Source of the DNA: Eutrophovita sp913057845
Lineage (GTDB): Bacteria > Pseudomonadota > Gammaproteobacteria > Burkholderiales > Eutrophovitaceae
NCBI GenBank assembly: GCA_963925895.1
Contig: CAWUVH010000009.1
Span: 1 to 64,000, forward strand
Direction: 5' to 3'
DNA: 64,000 bases
Position numbers and translations under genes: made by a program. Below, piece after piece: positions 35,875 to 44,533 of the stretch (its first letter is position 1; the number at the start of each line of letters is the position of its first letter). The notes under the pieces are model-generated. The model saw only the letters and a program-made list of their open reading frames with translations, was not told where the DNA came from and ran no database searches.

Positions 35875-36978
35875 TTACTGCCAAACCGAGTCAAGACTTC
35901 CCATAGACTTCGGATAGGCAACAATGCCCCATGGCATAGCGAAGCCAGTTAACCTTTTCAACACAGACATATCAGATGCATCAAGCACCACGACCTCATC
36001 GGATCTTCCACATGCCACAAGAATTTTCGAATCATCAGGAGTAAACGTAAAATGCCAACATCGTTTCCCAGTTTCTCCGCGGCTTACTTCCTCCCAAGAC
36101 TTGGTATCAAAAACTTGTATCGCCCGACCTTTAGCTAGAGCGACGTAAAGCTTGCTTCCATCACGACTAAACGATAAGCCATAAGGAACCTCTCCCGTTT
36201 TGATCGCTTTAATAATTTCAAAATCGCTATTCATTACGACCAAGCTATTACCGTACTCAACACTGCCGACATACATACTGCCATCAGGAGATACCTTGAT
36301 ACCTCTGGGTCTATGACCATAATCTCCCGTACTAATTTCTTTAATCAACTCTCCTGTTTTCAAATCATGAACCGTAATATTCTCATCCGCCTCATTCGTA
36401 ATAATCAACTTGGATTGATCCGGAGACAATTCAATCCCTTCTGTCTCCATACCTCCTGTAATTTCTTTTTCAACGATACCGGAAACGATATTCACTACGG
36501 CTATTTTTGCGGGCTCCGCATCCTCTTCTTCTCGATCCGTCTCCAATTTCTGGGCTTCTTCCGATCCAGGTGTTGGCGGAGGACCTCCTAAAGAGGCGGG
36601 CTCGAACGAAATATAGGCTCGATTGCCAATGACTCGAACAAACTCAGGATTTTCTCCGATTTCAATATTTTTATTAATCTTGCCGCTTTCTCGATCAATT
36701 AAAGTTATATCACCGCCATCTACGTTAGCGACAACGATTGTTTTTCCATCTGAAGTAATACCGATCCCGCGCGGCCCTTTCCCGTCTGCGTTAATTTCAG
36801 AAACAACCTCCAAACTCACCAAATCGATAACCGTTATATTTCCTTTTTGGTTTGTTACATATGCCAATGGAGCAGTCGATCCATTTGACGACGGTTCAGA
36901 AGATTCATTGGAACATCCAACAATCAAAAAAATAAAACCCACTAATGACAACATTGAAACCTTCAAACGAATTGACAC
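35875..36978 (-). CDS. YVTN beta-propeller lipoprotein of the PQQ-catabolism-associated type
   Basis: Predicted lipoprotein of 367 residues: a hydrophobic N-terminus ends in the lipobox LIVGC (Cys22), followed by a Ser/Glu-rich linker. Repeats such as GKGPRGIGITSDGKTIVVANVDGGDITLID show a YVTN/NHL-type seven-bladed propeller. The inserted acidic loop after GPPPTPGSEEAQ (about residues 130-150) resembles the family known as PQQ-dependent catabolism-associated beta-propeller proteins. It lies about 7 kb from the PQQ dehydrogenase, separated by other operons. A periplasmic binding or assembly role is inferred. Confidence 0.8.
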   Translation of the reverse strand: MSIRLKVSMLSLVGFIFLIVGCSNESSEPSSNGSTAPLAYVTNQKGNITVIDLVSLEVVSEINADGKGPRGIGITSDGKTIVVANVDGGDITLIDRESGKINKNIEIGENPEFVRVIGNRAYISFEPASLGGPPPTPGSEEAQKLETDREEEDAEPAKIAVVNIVSGIVEKEITGGMETEGIELSPDQSKLIITNEADENITVHDLKTGELIKEISTGDYGHRPRGIKVSPDGSMYVGSVEYGNSLVVMNSDFEIIKAIKTGEVPYGLSFSRDGSKLYVALAKGRAIQVFDTKSWEEVSRGETGKRCWHFTFTPDDSKILVACGRSDEVVVLDASDMSVLKRLTGFAMPWGIVAYPKSMGSLDSVWQ

Positions 36979-37301
36979 TGTAATCGCTCCTTAATTATTG
37001 GTAATGAGGGTCAATAAGAAATTTATAAATCTTTTTTTCTAGTTTTATGACCACTTGAAAGGCATTCTATTTTTAATCGCCAATACTGAACAAAGCAAGC
37101 GTCTTAAATGCTTGAGAAGCAAAAAAATACATCAGCGAAAAAACAAACATAACACTTATCATTAAAAAAAATGCATTGGGCCTGAAAAATAACATATCAA
37201 TCCCGCAGACCCACCATGCTCATGTCCTTGACAGTCCTCCCCCACCAACTATGAAGTTAAGTTAAGTTAAGTTTTAAAATTAGCCTGTATTGAGCACAAA
37301 A
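36979..37301. other. Intergenic stretch, no gene seen
   Basis: These 323 bases between the beta-propeller start and the SDR stop are AT-rich. The only structure noted is a short run of AGTTA units (about four copies at 37254-37273). I see no gene and no convincing terminator for the SDR. Confidence 0.5.
37254..37273. repeat. AGTTA microsatellite, about four copies
   Basis: The motif AGTTA repeats four times in an intergenic region. It is short and has no evident function. Confidence 0.6.
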
Positions 37302-38039
37302 TTATCCAGGTATATAAGCAGAAAACTCTCTCTCAACCGCTTTTGAATCCTGAGCGAGGCCTTGACTCACCGCCTGGGCCATCTCGCCAGGATAAACGTC
37401 TTCAAGAGCATCCTCAACCGCCTGTAATGCCGCATCCGCGACGTCTAGGGGCTTCTCCTTTGGCCCCTCGAAAGCTTTAGCCATATCTGTGTCCACAGCT
37501 CCGGGCATCACACCGATGACTGTGGTTTTTTGCGATGATAATTCCGCTCTAATACCCTGATTCATAGAATACGCTGCGGCCTTGGAGACACTATACGAGC
37601 CACTCGCTGGAAGGTTAACCAAAGACAGGATCGATAAAACATTGACAATGGTTCCACCCCCATTATTTTTTAATACAGGGGCAAATGCTCGGCACATTGA
37701 CAGAGTACCGAAGTAATTCGTTTCCATTTCTCTCCTGGCATTATCCAGACCGTCAATAGCGATCAGTGCGGTATTACTGTTCGCACCTGCATTGTTGATT
37801 AAAAGCGTGACATCCTCCGCTTGTTGAGCGGCACTAGTGACTTGGTCCTGGTCCGTTATATCGAGGGTTAACGGCAGAACTACCCCAGGGTTTGCGCTTA
37901 CCAAAGAACTTACTGATGAGGCATCTCGGGCAGCGACATAAATCTTCTTCGCCCCTCTAGCAATTAATCTTTCGACAAAAGCCATCCCAATACCTCGATT
38001 GGATCCTGTCACCAACGCAACAACACCGTCCAATTTCAT
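37302..38039 (-). CDS. SDR family oxidoreductase
   Basis: Short-chain dehydrogenase of 245 residues: TGSNRGIGMAFVERL, then NNAGANSNT, NVLSILSL and the catalytic SGSYSVSKAA. The AARD after strand 2 suggests NADP preference. It is followed downstream only by the unrelated propeller gene and preceded by the solute-binding protein gene. Substrate unknown. Confidence 0.85.
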   Translation of the reverse strand: MKLDGVVALVTGSNRGIGMAFVERLIARGAKKIYVAARDASSVSSLVSANPGVVLPLTLDITDQDQVTSAAQQAEDVTLLINNAGANSNTALIAIDGLDNARREMETNYFGTLSMCRAFAPVLKNNGGGTIVNVLSILSLVNLPASGSYSVSKAAAYSMNQGIRAELSSQKTTVIGVMPGAVDTDMAKAFEGPKEKPLDVADAALQAVEDALEDVYPGEMAQAVSQGLAQDSKAVEREFSAYIPG

Positions 38040-38160
38040 TTTCTCGCTCCTATCACAATGGGGAAGTCAGAGACATAGTGTATTCAATTTTACGGGTTTG
38101 CGCTTCTAACCGAGCCCTGTCAAGAAGGAATGTTAGATAATCAACAATATACCCAAAAGA

Positions 38161-39702
38161 CTATAACGCTCGAACATTCTGAGGCAAGATCAAACCACCG
38201 TTATTAGGGGTGAAACGAATATTTTTGGTATGCACAACAGCTTGAACATACTGCACTAGAGGAATCACAAGGCATTCATCAGCAATGTACTGGTCGACCT
38301 CTTTATACCCGAGGATACGCTTACGCTCATCCGATTCGTCCAATAATGGAACAATTAACCTATCAAGTTCTAAACTTTTAAACGTAGAGTCAGGAGATGT
38401 GCTCAACATAGCCATGCCCGCAGATGAAAACGGATCGCCAATTGAGTTGCTCCAATTAAAAAAAGCAGCAGGAGCTAACTTATGTTGCCCACGCAGCTTT
38501 AAATGCTCTGCCCTGTTGTAGACCTCAATATTCGCCTCAACGCCAATTTCTCGCCACATATCAACGATCATTTCGATCATTTCATAATCTTTGGGCCTAT
38601 ATCCACGCGTGGTTTGAATGGTCAGCTTAACGGGGTTTGTTTTGGAGAAGCCAGACTTGGACAAATAACTTCTTGCCCGATCCAGATCGAAATCAATTTC
38701 GATGGATGGATCATATGCGTCATATCCAGGAACTTGCATCGAATCAATCGGCATCCCAAAACCAAGTAAGAGTTCATCAATAAGTCTTTGCTTATCGATT
38801 GCATGATGCATAGCAAGACGAATGTTTTTATCCTTCATCGCCGCCTCTTTATTAGTGATGAAGATCATCCCAACATCGGTAATAGGGTACGCCTGCCCCT
38901 CCCATTTTGAACTGCTGCTTAGACGATTAAACGCCTCATATGGAACGTTCACAGCAAGATCGCAATCACCACTGTCTAGTTCAGCCAACCGATCCATCGC
39001 GTCGGGCAACATCTTAATCTCAACCGTTTCAAAATCAGGCTTTGGACCCCAGTACTGAGGAAATGATTTTAGACGGATGAATCTATTTTTTTCAAACTTT
39101 TCCAACATGTAGGGGCCGCTACCGATCGGATTTTTCTCCCAAGCCTCAGCCCCAAGCGCAGTGTAAGCTTTTTTTGGCATAATGTAGCTTGTGAGATATG
39201 CCATCAATTTAAATATCGCAGGCTCATAATCCTTTACATTGGCGATAACAGTGTTCCCAGAAATGCTGAAGTTGGTTATCTTGCTCCAAATAAACCGCAT
39301 GGGGTTGTCACTCGTCAAGCTGCCCGCTCTTTCTAAGGACCAAACCACATCATCTGGCGTTACTGGTGTACCGTCATGCCAAAATGCATCCTCTCTTAAC
39401 GATAAGTGAATCTTTGATCCGTCGTTATTCCAACCCCAATCGGTCACAATTCCAGGACTCAAACTAAGATCCGGGTATTGCGTAATCAAAGAATCGAACA
39501 CCGCCTTGTAAAGCGACTGGGCTGTTGCATCCAATGATGACAATCCGGTGGTTGGATCCCAAGAAGTTAATAGCGCATCGTGAGCAATTTTTAGCGTCCC
39601 GCTTTGCAAAGAACACCCGCTAAATAAAAAAGATGTCGCTGCAGGAATTGCTACCAACGACCCAGAGGCTTGAAGAAATCGGCGCCTCGAGAAACCTTTC
39701 AT
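38161..39702 (-). CDS. ABC transporter solute-binding protein, family 5 (peptide/nickel type), Tat lipoprotein
   Basis: Periplasmic binding protein of 513 residues of the DppA/OppA type. The N-terminus has a twin-arginine motif (SRRRFL, residues 5-10) and a lipobox FSGC (Cys30), so export by Tat and lipidation are predicted. Typical domain text includes LREDAFWHDGTPVTPDDVVWSLER and GSGPYMLEKFEKNRFIRL. No permease or ATPase genes adjoin it in either direction, so it is an orphan. Ligand could be a peptide or another small molecule. Confidence 0.88.
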   Translation of the reverse strand: MKGFSRRRFLQASGSLVAIPAATSFLFSGCSLQSGTLKIAHDALLTSWDPTTGLSSLDATAQSLYKAVFDSLITQYPDLSLSPGIVTDWGWNNDGSKIHLSLREDAFWHDGTPVTPDDVVWSLERAGSLTSDNPMRFIWSKITNFSISGNTVIANVKDYEPAIFKLMAYLTSYIMPKKAYTALGAEAWEKNPIGSGPYMLEKFEKNRFIRLKSFPQYWGPKPDFETVEIKMLPDAMDRLAELDSGDCDLAVNVPYEAFNRLSSSSKWEGQAYPITDVGMIFITNKEAAMKDKNIRLAMHHAIDKQRLIDELLLGFGMPIDSMQVPGYDAYDPSIEIDFDLDRARSYLSKSGFSKTNPVKLTIQTTRGYRPKDYEMIEMIVDMWREIGVEANIEVYNRAEHLKLRGQHKLAPAAFFNWSNSIGDPFSSAGMAMLSTSPDSTFKSLELDRLIVPLLDESDERKRILGYKEVDQYIADECLVIPLVQYVQAVVHTKNIRFTPNNGGLILPQNVRAL

Positions 39703-39885
39703 GAAACATCCTCTCTGTGCGTTGTCACTACACTAGAGACAAACCACTCAACATTCTAAATATTCAATTCAATTTAGGGATCGACTGCGTATTTGTCAAG
39801 GATATGACTGCCGTAAAAAAGATAAACTATTGTTTTAATGATACCGAAGCTAAAAAGTGTCGGGCGAATACGGAGGAACAAAATC

Positions 39886-41118
39886 ATGTCGGGACAATGG
39901 ATTGAGATCGAAGCAAATGACGGCGCATCATTTAGTGGGTACCTCTCCACTCCCAGAGGCGGCAAAGGACCAGGTATTGTCCTCTGCCAAGAAATTTTTG
40001 GGGTTAACCCCTACATCCAATCCGTAGCCGACTATTATGCGGAGGAAGGGTATGTGGTACTCGCGCCGGATCTTTTTTGGCGCATCACTCCAGGCATTCA
40101 GCTTGGCTATACCGAGAAAGACTTCGAAAGAGCATTCCAACTCTTCGGACAATTTGATACGGATCAAGGTATGAACGACATCAGTGCATCTGTAAAAACA
40201 CTGAGATCCAGACCCGAGGTTGTCGGCAAAGTTGGAGCGCTCGGATTTTGTTTGGGCGGCAGACTTGCTTACTTGGCGGCCGCTCGCTCGGATGTTGATT
40301 GCGCAGTCGCCTACTATGGAGTGACCATTGATGAATATCTGAATGAGGCAAGCAACATCAATGTTCCTATGGCCTTACACTTTGCGGAGAATGATCAATT
40401 TGCGCCGATGGCTTCGGTGAATAACATACAGGCTGCCTTAAAGGATCATGTCGAGACCGAAATCTTTATTTATCCAGGCGTTGATCATGGGTTCTCAAGG
40501 AACGAGTCTGGGCACTTTCATAAACCGACAGCCCAGCTGGCTCATCAACGATCCATTGCCTTGTTTCGCAAAACGATGGGGCCACACTACGATTTCTCTC
40601 AATTATGGGACAAACATTGTGAATATGAATTTGCTACTAAGGACGTAGATGCCACCATGGCGACTATGGTCAGCGAACCTTACGTCAACCATATCCCTAC
40701 TATGACAGGAGGCGTTGGTTATGAGCATTTAAAACGATTCTATAAGCACCACTTTATTCCCAAAACACCACAAGACACATCCCTCATACCCATATCGCGA
40801 ACGATTGGTGAAGGGATACTCGTCGATGAAATGCTTTTTTGCTTCACACACGATATCGAAATTGACTGGATGCTGCCTGGAATAAAACCGACGGGGAAAC
40901 GCGTTGAGATTCCGCTCGTTGCGATCGTCAAATTTCGAGGAGACAAACTCCATAATGAACATATCTACTGGGACCAAGCTTCGGTACTAGTACAGATCGG
41001 CTTACTGGACCCTACTGGACTACCAGTAGCTGGTATTGAAACCGCAAAAAAATTGCTGGACGAGCAATTACCGTCGAATCAACTGATGGCTAAATGGGAT
41101 CACAGCGAAGAAAAATGA
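39886..41118 (+). CDS. Dienelactone hydrolase fused to a SnoaL/NTF2-like domain
   Basis: Two-domain protein of 410 residues. The first part (about 1-240) is an alpha/beta hydrolase of the dienelactone hydrolase family with Cys122 (FCLGG nucleophile), Asp170 (ENDQF) and His201 (VDHGF), plus Glu36 next to the active site. The second part (about 245-400) has an NTF2-like pattern: ELATK-type start, YVNHIPTMTGGVGYEHLKRFYKHHF, ISRTIGEGILVDEMLF and VAIVKFRGDKLHNEHIYWDQASVLVQIGLL, as in SnoaL-like polyketide cyclases. I chose the ATG at 39886 with GGAGGA nine bases upstream; an ATG at 39838 has none. Substrate unknown. Confidence 0.85.
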   Translation: MSGQWIEIEANDGASFSGYLSTPRGGKGPGIVLCQEIFGVNPYIQSVADYYAEEGYVVLAPDLFWRITPGIQLGYTEKDFERAFQLFGQFDTDQGMNDISASVKTLRSRPEVVGKVGALGFCLGGRLAYLAAARSDVDCAVAYYGVTIDEYLNEASNINVPMALHFAENDQFAPMASVNNIQAALKDHVETEIFIYPGVDHGFSRNESGHFHKPTAQLAHQRSIALFRKTMGPHYDFSQLWDKHCEYEFATKDVDATMATMVSEPYVNHIPTMTGGVGYEHLKRFYKHHFIPKTPQDTSLIPISRTIGEGILVDEMLFCFTHDIEIDWMLPGIKPTGKRVEIPLVAIVKFRGDKLHNEHIYWDQASVLVQIGLLDPTGLPVAGIETAKKLLDEQLPSNQLMAKWDHSEEK

Positions 41119-41131
41119 CGGCTTGAGCTTG

Positions 41132-41524
41132 TTAACCGCAGGCTTGCCAAAGCCAATCATCTTCTCGACTACCAAAAAGTGGCTTATGGAAATCCTCTGC
41201 CCCAGGAGGGATCATAATCATTTTTAATGACTTGCCCTCGAAGTTTCTAAGATCGATGACATAAGGGGCTAACTCCTTAACGTCACATCGGGCTCGATAG
41301 GTTATTCTTCTCGAAAAAAGCGCTTGAGGCGCTACCGATTCGGTATCTACCGTCCGAATCATTACCTCAAAGTACCGCTCACCGAACTTATCCCTCACGC
41401 TCCGAGGATAAAATTTGGCAACCTCCCCTTCTCGCACCTCAGCAATTGTATCTACCGAATATTCAAGAGCATAAGGAGTTGAGCAAAGAAGCATCCCAAA
41501 GATCCAGACCAAATATCGCATCAT
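41132..41524 (-). CDS. Hypothetical exported protein
   Basis: Unrecognised protein of about 130 residues. It begins with a signal peptide (RYLVWIFGMLLCSTPYALE). The rest is beta-rich with two cysteines (RCDVKE, WQACG) that may form a disulfide. I chose the ATG at 41524, which follows GAAGGG; an upstream ATG at 41554 has a poorer site. It is convergent with the dienelactone hydrolase gene, the stops lying 13 bases apart. Confidence 0.6.
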   Translation of the reverse strand: MMRYLVWIFGMLLCSTPYALEYSVDTIAEVREGEVAKFYPRSVRDKFGERYFEVMIRTVDTESVAPQALFSRRITYRARCDVKELAPYVIDLRNFEGKSLKMIMIPPGAEDFHKPLFGSREDDWLWQACG

Positions 41525-41608
41525 CACACCCTTCTCTCTAATAAACATATACAACAGATATATACGACCACAATCACTGTAAAAGTTTCAATAGCGCCTT
41601 ATAAATGG

Positions 41609-42463
41609 TTACTCACCAAACTTAGGCTCTCGATCTGTACCTTGATAAAACAACTTAAACGATTCGTCCGCAATCCGTGTGTGCGTTTCGATCTCCGATT
41701 TTCCTAAAGACACCATGGGACACGGCTCATGTTCAAAATGGTTGTATTCATCATGTCCGCGAACAAGCGTTGCATAGTCTTTAATACCGTTCACTTGAGT
41801 CAAGTCCGTCGGAATGAAACGGATGGCTAAGCCAATCCGCCGATCTGGACCAGTGTTGGGCTCAGATCCGTGAATAATGCGCACGTGATGGACCGATGCT
41901 TCCCCTGGCTCTAACTCAATCCAAGCCACATCTTCATCTGCAACCTGATGGTCAATCTTTTGTCCACGGGTCAATAAATTTCCGGCTTCAAAGGTATCGG
42001 TATGTGGCAACTGCTCCAGCTTATGACTCCCTGAAATCATTTTCATAGCACCGTTGGTGCGTCGACTCGGGCTTAAAGCAATCCAAATGGTTAGAACGTC
42101 AGGACGAGACAAGCCCCAATATGTCGAATCCTGATGCCAAGAAATAAACGTGCCGTCGTTAGGCTCTTTGATAAAAAAATTAGTACCCCATACAAGTAAA
42201 TTTGGCCCAAGTACGCTCTCCACAATATCCAAAACTTTAGAGTCCCTAATGACCTCAGCTACCCAGGGAAAGATAAGATGCGGTTTATTTCGGTAAGGAG
42301 TCTTCATGACGGACCCATAGACTGATTCATATTCTTCAAGCTGTGAGCGCAATAATCCCGCTTTCTTCTCAGAAAAAACTTTCATCGGGGACAAAAGCCC
42401 GTCCTTCTGATAACGACTTAACTGCGCCTGACTCATAAAATTAGTGTCGAGATAAGTGCTCAA
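41609..42463 (-). CDS. Phytanoyl-CoA dioxygenase family protein
   Basis: Fe(II)/2-oxoglutarate-dependent oxygenase of 284 residues. The iron triad is His110 and Asp112 (SWHQDSTYW) with His199 (RIIHGSEPN), and Arg209 is the likely 2-oxoglutarate anchor. It starts ten bases after the stop of a second PhyH-family gene, so the two form an operon. PhyH proteins hydroxylate very diverse small molecules, including fatty acyl and natural-product substrates; the one here is unknown. The pair is oriented together with the MhpD-like gene further upstream. Confidence 0.88.
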   Translation of the reverse strand: MSTYLDTNFMSQAQLSRYQKDGLLSPMKVFSEKKAGLLRSQLEEYESVYGSVMKTPYRNKPHLIFPWVAEVIRDSKVLDIVESVLGPNLLVWGTNFFIKEPNDGTFISWHQDSTYWGLSRPDVLTIWIALSPSRRTNGAMKMISGSHKLEQLPHTDTFEAGNLLTRGQKIDHQVADEDVAWIELEPGEASVHHVRIIHGSEPNTGPDRRIGLAIRFIPTDLTQVNGIKDYATLVRGHDEYNHFEHEPCPMVSLGKSEIETHTRIADESFKLFYQGTDREPKFGE

Positions 42464-42473
42464 TTTAACTGCC

Positions 42474-43337
42474 TCATTTAAAAAAACGATCGGCTAGAAT
42501 CGTCTGGTTCTCATAGATAGACCCTTTTTTTTTCGCAGGTGGAAACGGCATACGAATAGGCACATTTTCAGATCTAGGCTCAACGGTTGGATTCCCTACG
42601 ATCATTCGACTGTTAAATTCCGTCAAATCGGAAAACTTAAGATACGGCCAAGCATCTGCGGCAGCACACTCATACAACATAAGTCGACGCATATCCTGTG
42701 ATCGATTCTGGGCAGACCCATGCACCAAGCGAACATGATGAAAAGAACAATCTCCAGCTTTACCCAAACAAGGAATCGCGTTTTCAAAATCAATGTCAGT
42801 ATTTACACTGGGTGATATCGCCCCACAAAAGTGCCCGTCTTGATGGTGATCCCACACTTTTTCAATTCGATGACTTCCGGGAACCAAAAGCAAAGGTCCA
42901 TTCTCCAGCGTCATATCGTCTAACATCAGACCCACGGCAAGCACATGATCATTGGAATGTGGGTAAAAAGCCCAATCTTGATGCCACTCAACAGCGGAAC
43001 CATCGCCCGCTGATTTGAGGTTCAGCTTTGAACCATGCAATCTAACGTCGGCCCCGAGAAGACGAGTCAAACAACTAATCATGCCAGGAGATTGAATCAA
43101 ATCCCAGAATATCGAATGCCACTTATGAGGCGTTTTAATCCTTCTGACATTAGGCGCATTTTCGGTATGAGAGGGCTCCAAATCAAATTTATCGTTATGG
43201 TCAACCAGCTGTTGGGCTTCGTTAAGCATCTCAGCCACAACAACACGCAGACGTTCAAGCAAGCCGTCATCGATCACCGAGCGGGCGATGACATAACCGT
43301 CTGAATGATACTGGCTGATTTGTTCGTCGCTTAACAC
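42474..43337 (-). CDS. Phytanoyl-CoA dioxygenase family protein
   Basis: A second Fe(II)/2-oxoglutarate oxygenase of 287 residues, divergent from its neighbour. Iron ligands are His119 and Asp121 (VEWHQDWAFYPH) and His206 (RLVHGSAQN). The GPLLLVPGSHRIEK stretch is typical of the family. It precedes the other PhyH gene by ten bases, so one mRNA encodes both; two tandem enzymes suggest either successive hydroxylations or different substrates. Confidence 0.88.
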   Translation of the reverse strand: MLSDEQISQYHSDGYVIARSVIDDGLLERLRVVVAEMLNEAQQLVDHNDKFDLEPSHTENAPNVRRIKTPHKWHSIFWDLIQSPGMISCLTRLLGADVRLHGSKLNLKSAGDGSAVEWHQDWAFYPHSNDHVLAVGLMLDDMTLENGPLLLVPGSHRIEKVWDHHQDGHFCGAISPSVNTDIDFENAIPCLGKAGDCSFHHVRLVHGSAQNRSQDMRRLMLYECAAADAWPYLKFSDLTEFNSRMIVGNPTVEPRSENVPIRMPFPPAKKKGSIYENQTILADRFFK

Positions 43338-43459
43338 CCAAGCTCCATAGTTAAAGTAATGCCTTATTCTCGAACACTAAGTTAAAGACTCAAAACACAC
43401 GATAATAACGATCCAACCTAAAAGTCAAGAATATACTAGGGCGGGTTTGATGGGAGCAG

Positions 43460-44254
43460 CTATTCAACCGCTAGACTCACCGAACCCAGCGCGTCAATCT
43501 CGACCTCAGCAAAATCTCCCGCCTCTAGCCATTTGGTCTCAACGACGCTACCAAGCATGACAAATTGCCCTTCCTGGACGGTCAAACCACGACTCATCAT
43601 GGATTTAACAAACCAACGAAGCGCATTTAATGGGGACCCCATAATCAGAGCGCCGCGTCCTTCTCCCAAAGCAACCCCGTTCACTCGGGTGACACCTGAT
43701 AAATCATTGAAATTTAATGTATCCCAACACGTAAATGCGTTACCAAGTACGCAACCACTGTTAAAAAAATTATCAGCGATCAACGTTGGCACCCCTAAAG
43801 ACCCGTAATGTTCGTAACGGTCATCAACAATTTCCATCCCTACCATCATGGATCCGATGACATCCATTGGGGAAAAATTTTCCTCAGAATAATCATCAGG
43901 AGAAAGGGTTTCTGAAATAGAGACCACAATTTCACACTCCACCCCAATGCATCTAAAGGCATTTCTGGGCACTGTTCCGTGACCGGCCAGCACCGCCCGG
44001 GAAAAAACCTCTCCAGCGCAGGGAGTCGGAATGCCGAGGAATTTTTGCATCACAGGCGTCGTACACCCAATCTTGTACCCAACGATCGGCCCCAAATCCC
44101 GCTGAAGCAGCTGATTCACGCATCCCTGCAACACGTAGCCCTCCGCCTCATTGGCTGGCTGCAACTTCTGCGGAAGTGGCTTTATCGGCATCAAGCCTTT
44201 ACGTTGCGACGCCAAAATAAGAGCCGCCTGAGATAATCTTTCAAAATCTTTCAA
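43460..44254 (-). CDS. 2-oxopent-4-enoate hydratase (MhpD/FAH family)
   Basis: Protein of 264 residues of the fumarylacetoacetase-like family, closest in pattern to 2-keto-4-pentenoate hydratases: VGYKIGCTTPVMQKFLGI, CIGVECEIVVSI (metal-binding Glu residues), GMEIVDDRY, and LGSVVETKWLEAGDFAEVEIDALGSV at the C-terminus. Its product would be 4-hydroxy-2-oxovalerate, the substrate of the aldolase at 15905, yet the genes are about 26 kb apart. A decarboxylase of the same family (4-oxalocrotonate) is a possible alternative. Confidence 0.85.
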   Translation of the reverse strand: MKDFERLSQAALILASQRKGLMPIKPLPQKLQPANEAEGYVLQGCVNQLLQRDLGPIVGYKIGCTTPVMQKFLGIPTPCAGEVFSRAVLAGHGTVPRNAFRCIGVECEIVVSISETLSPDDYSEENFSPMDVIGSMMVGMEIVDDRYEHYGSLGVPTLIADNFFNSGCVLGNAFTCWDTLNFNDLSGVTRVNGVALGEGRGALIMGSPLNALRWFVKSMMSRGLTVQEGQFVMLGSVVETKWLEAGDFAEVEIDALGSVSLAVE

Positions 44255-44467
44255 GGCGTCCTACCTCCCTCTTTAAGCTAAAACCTCATCAATTGACTCG
44301 AGAGTACCTCAAATCATGAAGACCGAACCCCAATCCTATCGGACGCAATCAATGGGGTAGCTTGACGTATCACTCAAATACGGTAAAGATAATTCCCAAG
44401 ACAACACTAAGTTTTTTTGTCTTTTAGCCTCAATTATAAAAATAATTAAATTAAACAAAGTTGAGTT

Positions 44468-44477
44468 CAAACGTTTG
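44468..44477. promoter_or_regulatory. Palindrome upstream of the sugar ABC operon (candidate operator)
   Basis: CAAACGTTTG is a perfect ten-base palindrome 57 bases before the binding-protein gene. LacI-family operators often have such an AAACGTTT core. No LacI-type regulator is encoded in the window, so this is only a candidate. Confidence 0.35.
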
Positions 44478-44533
44478 TCGCATTTCACAAGCATGAAACA
44501 TCAACTTCAAATTACTAATACAAGGGGGAATGT

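Noticed and set aside
37227..37255. TTGACA and a possible -10 on the plus strand
   Set aside because: No plus-strand gene follows and the -10 match is poor.
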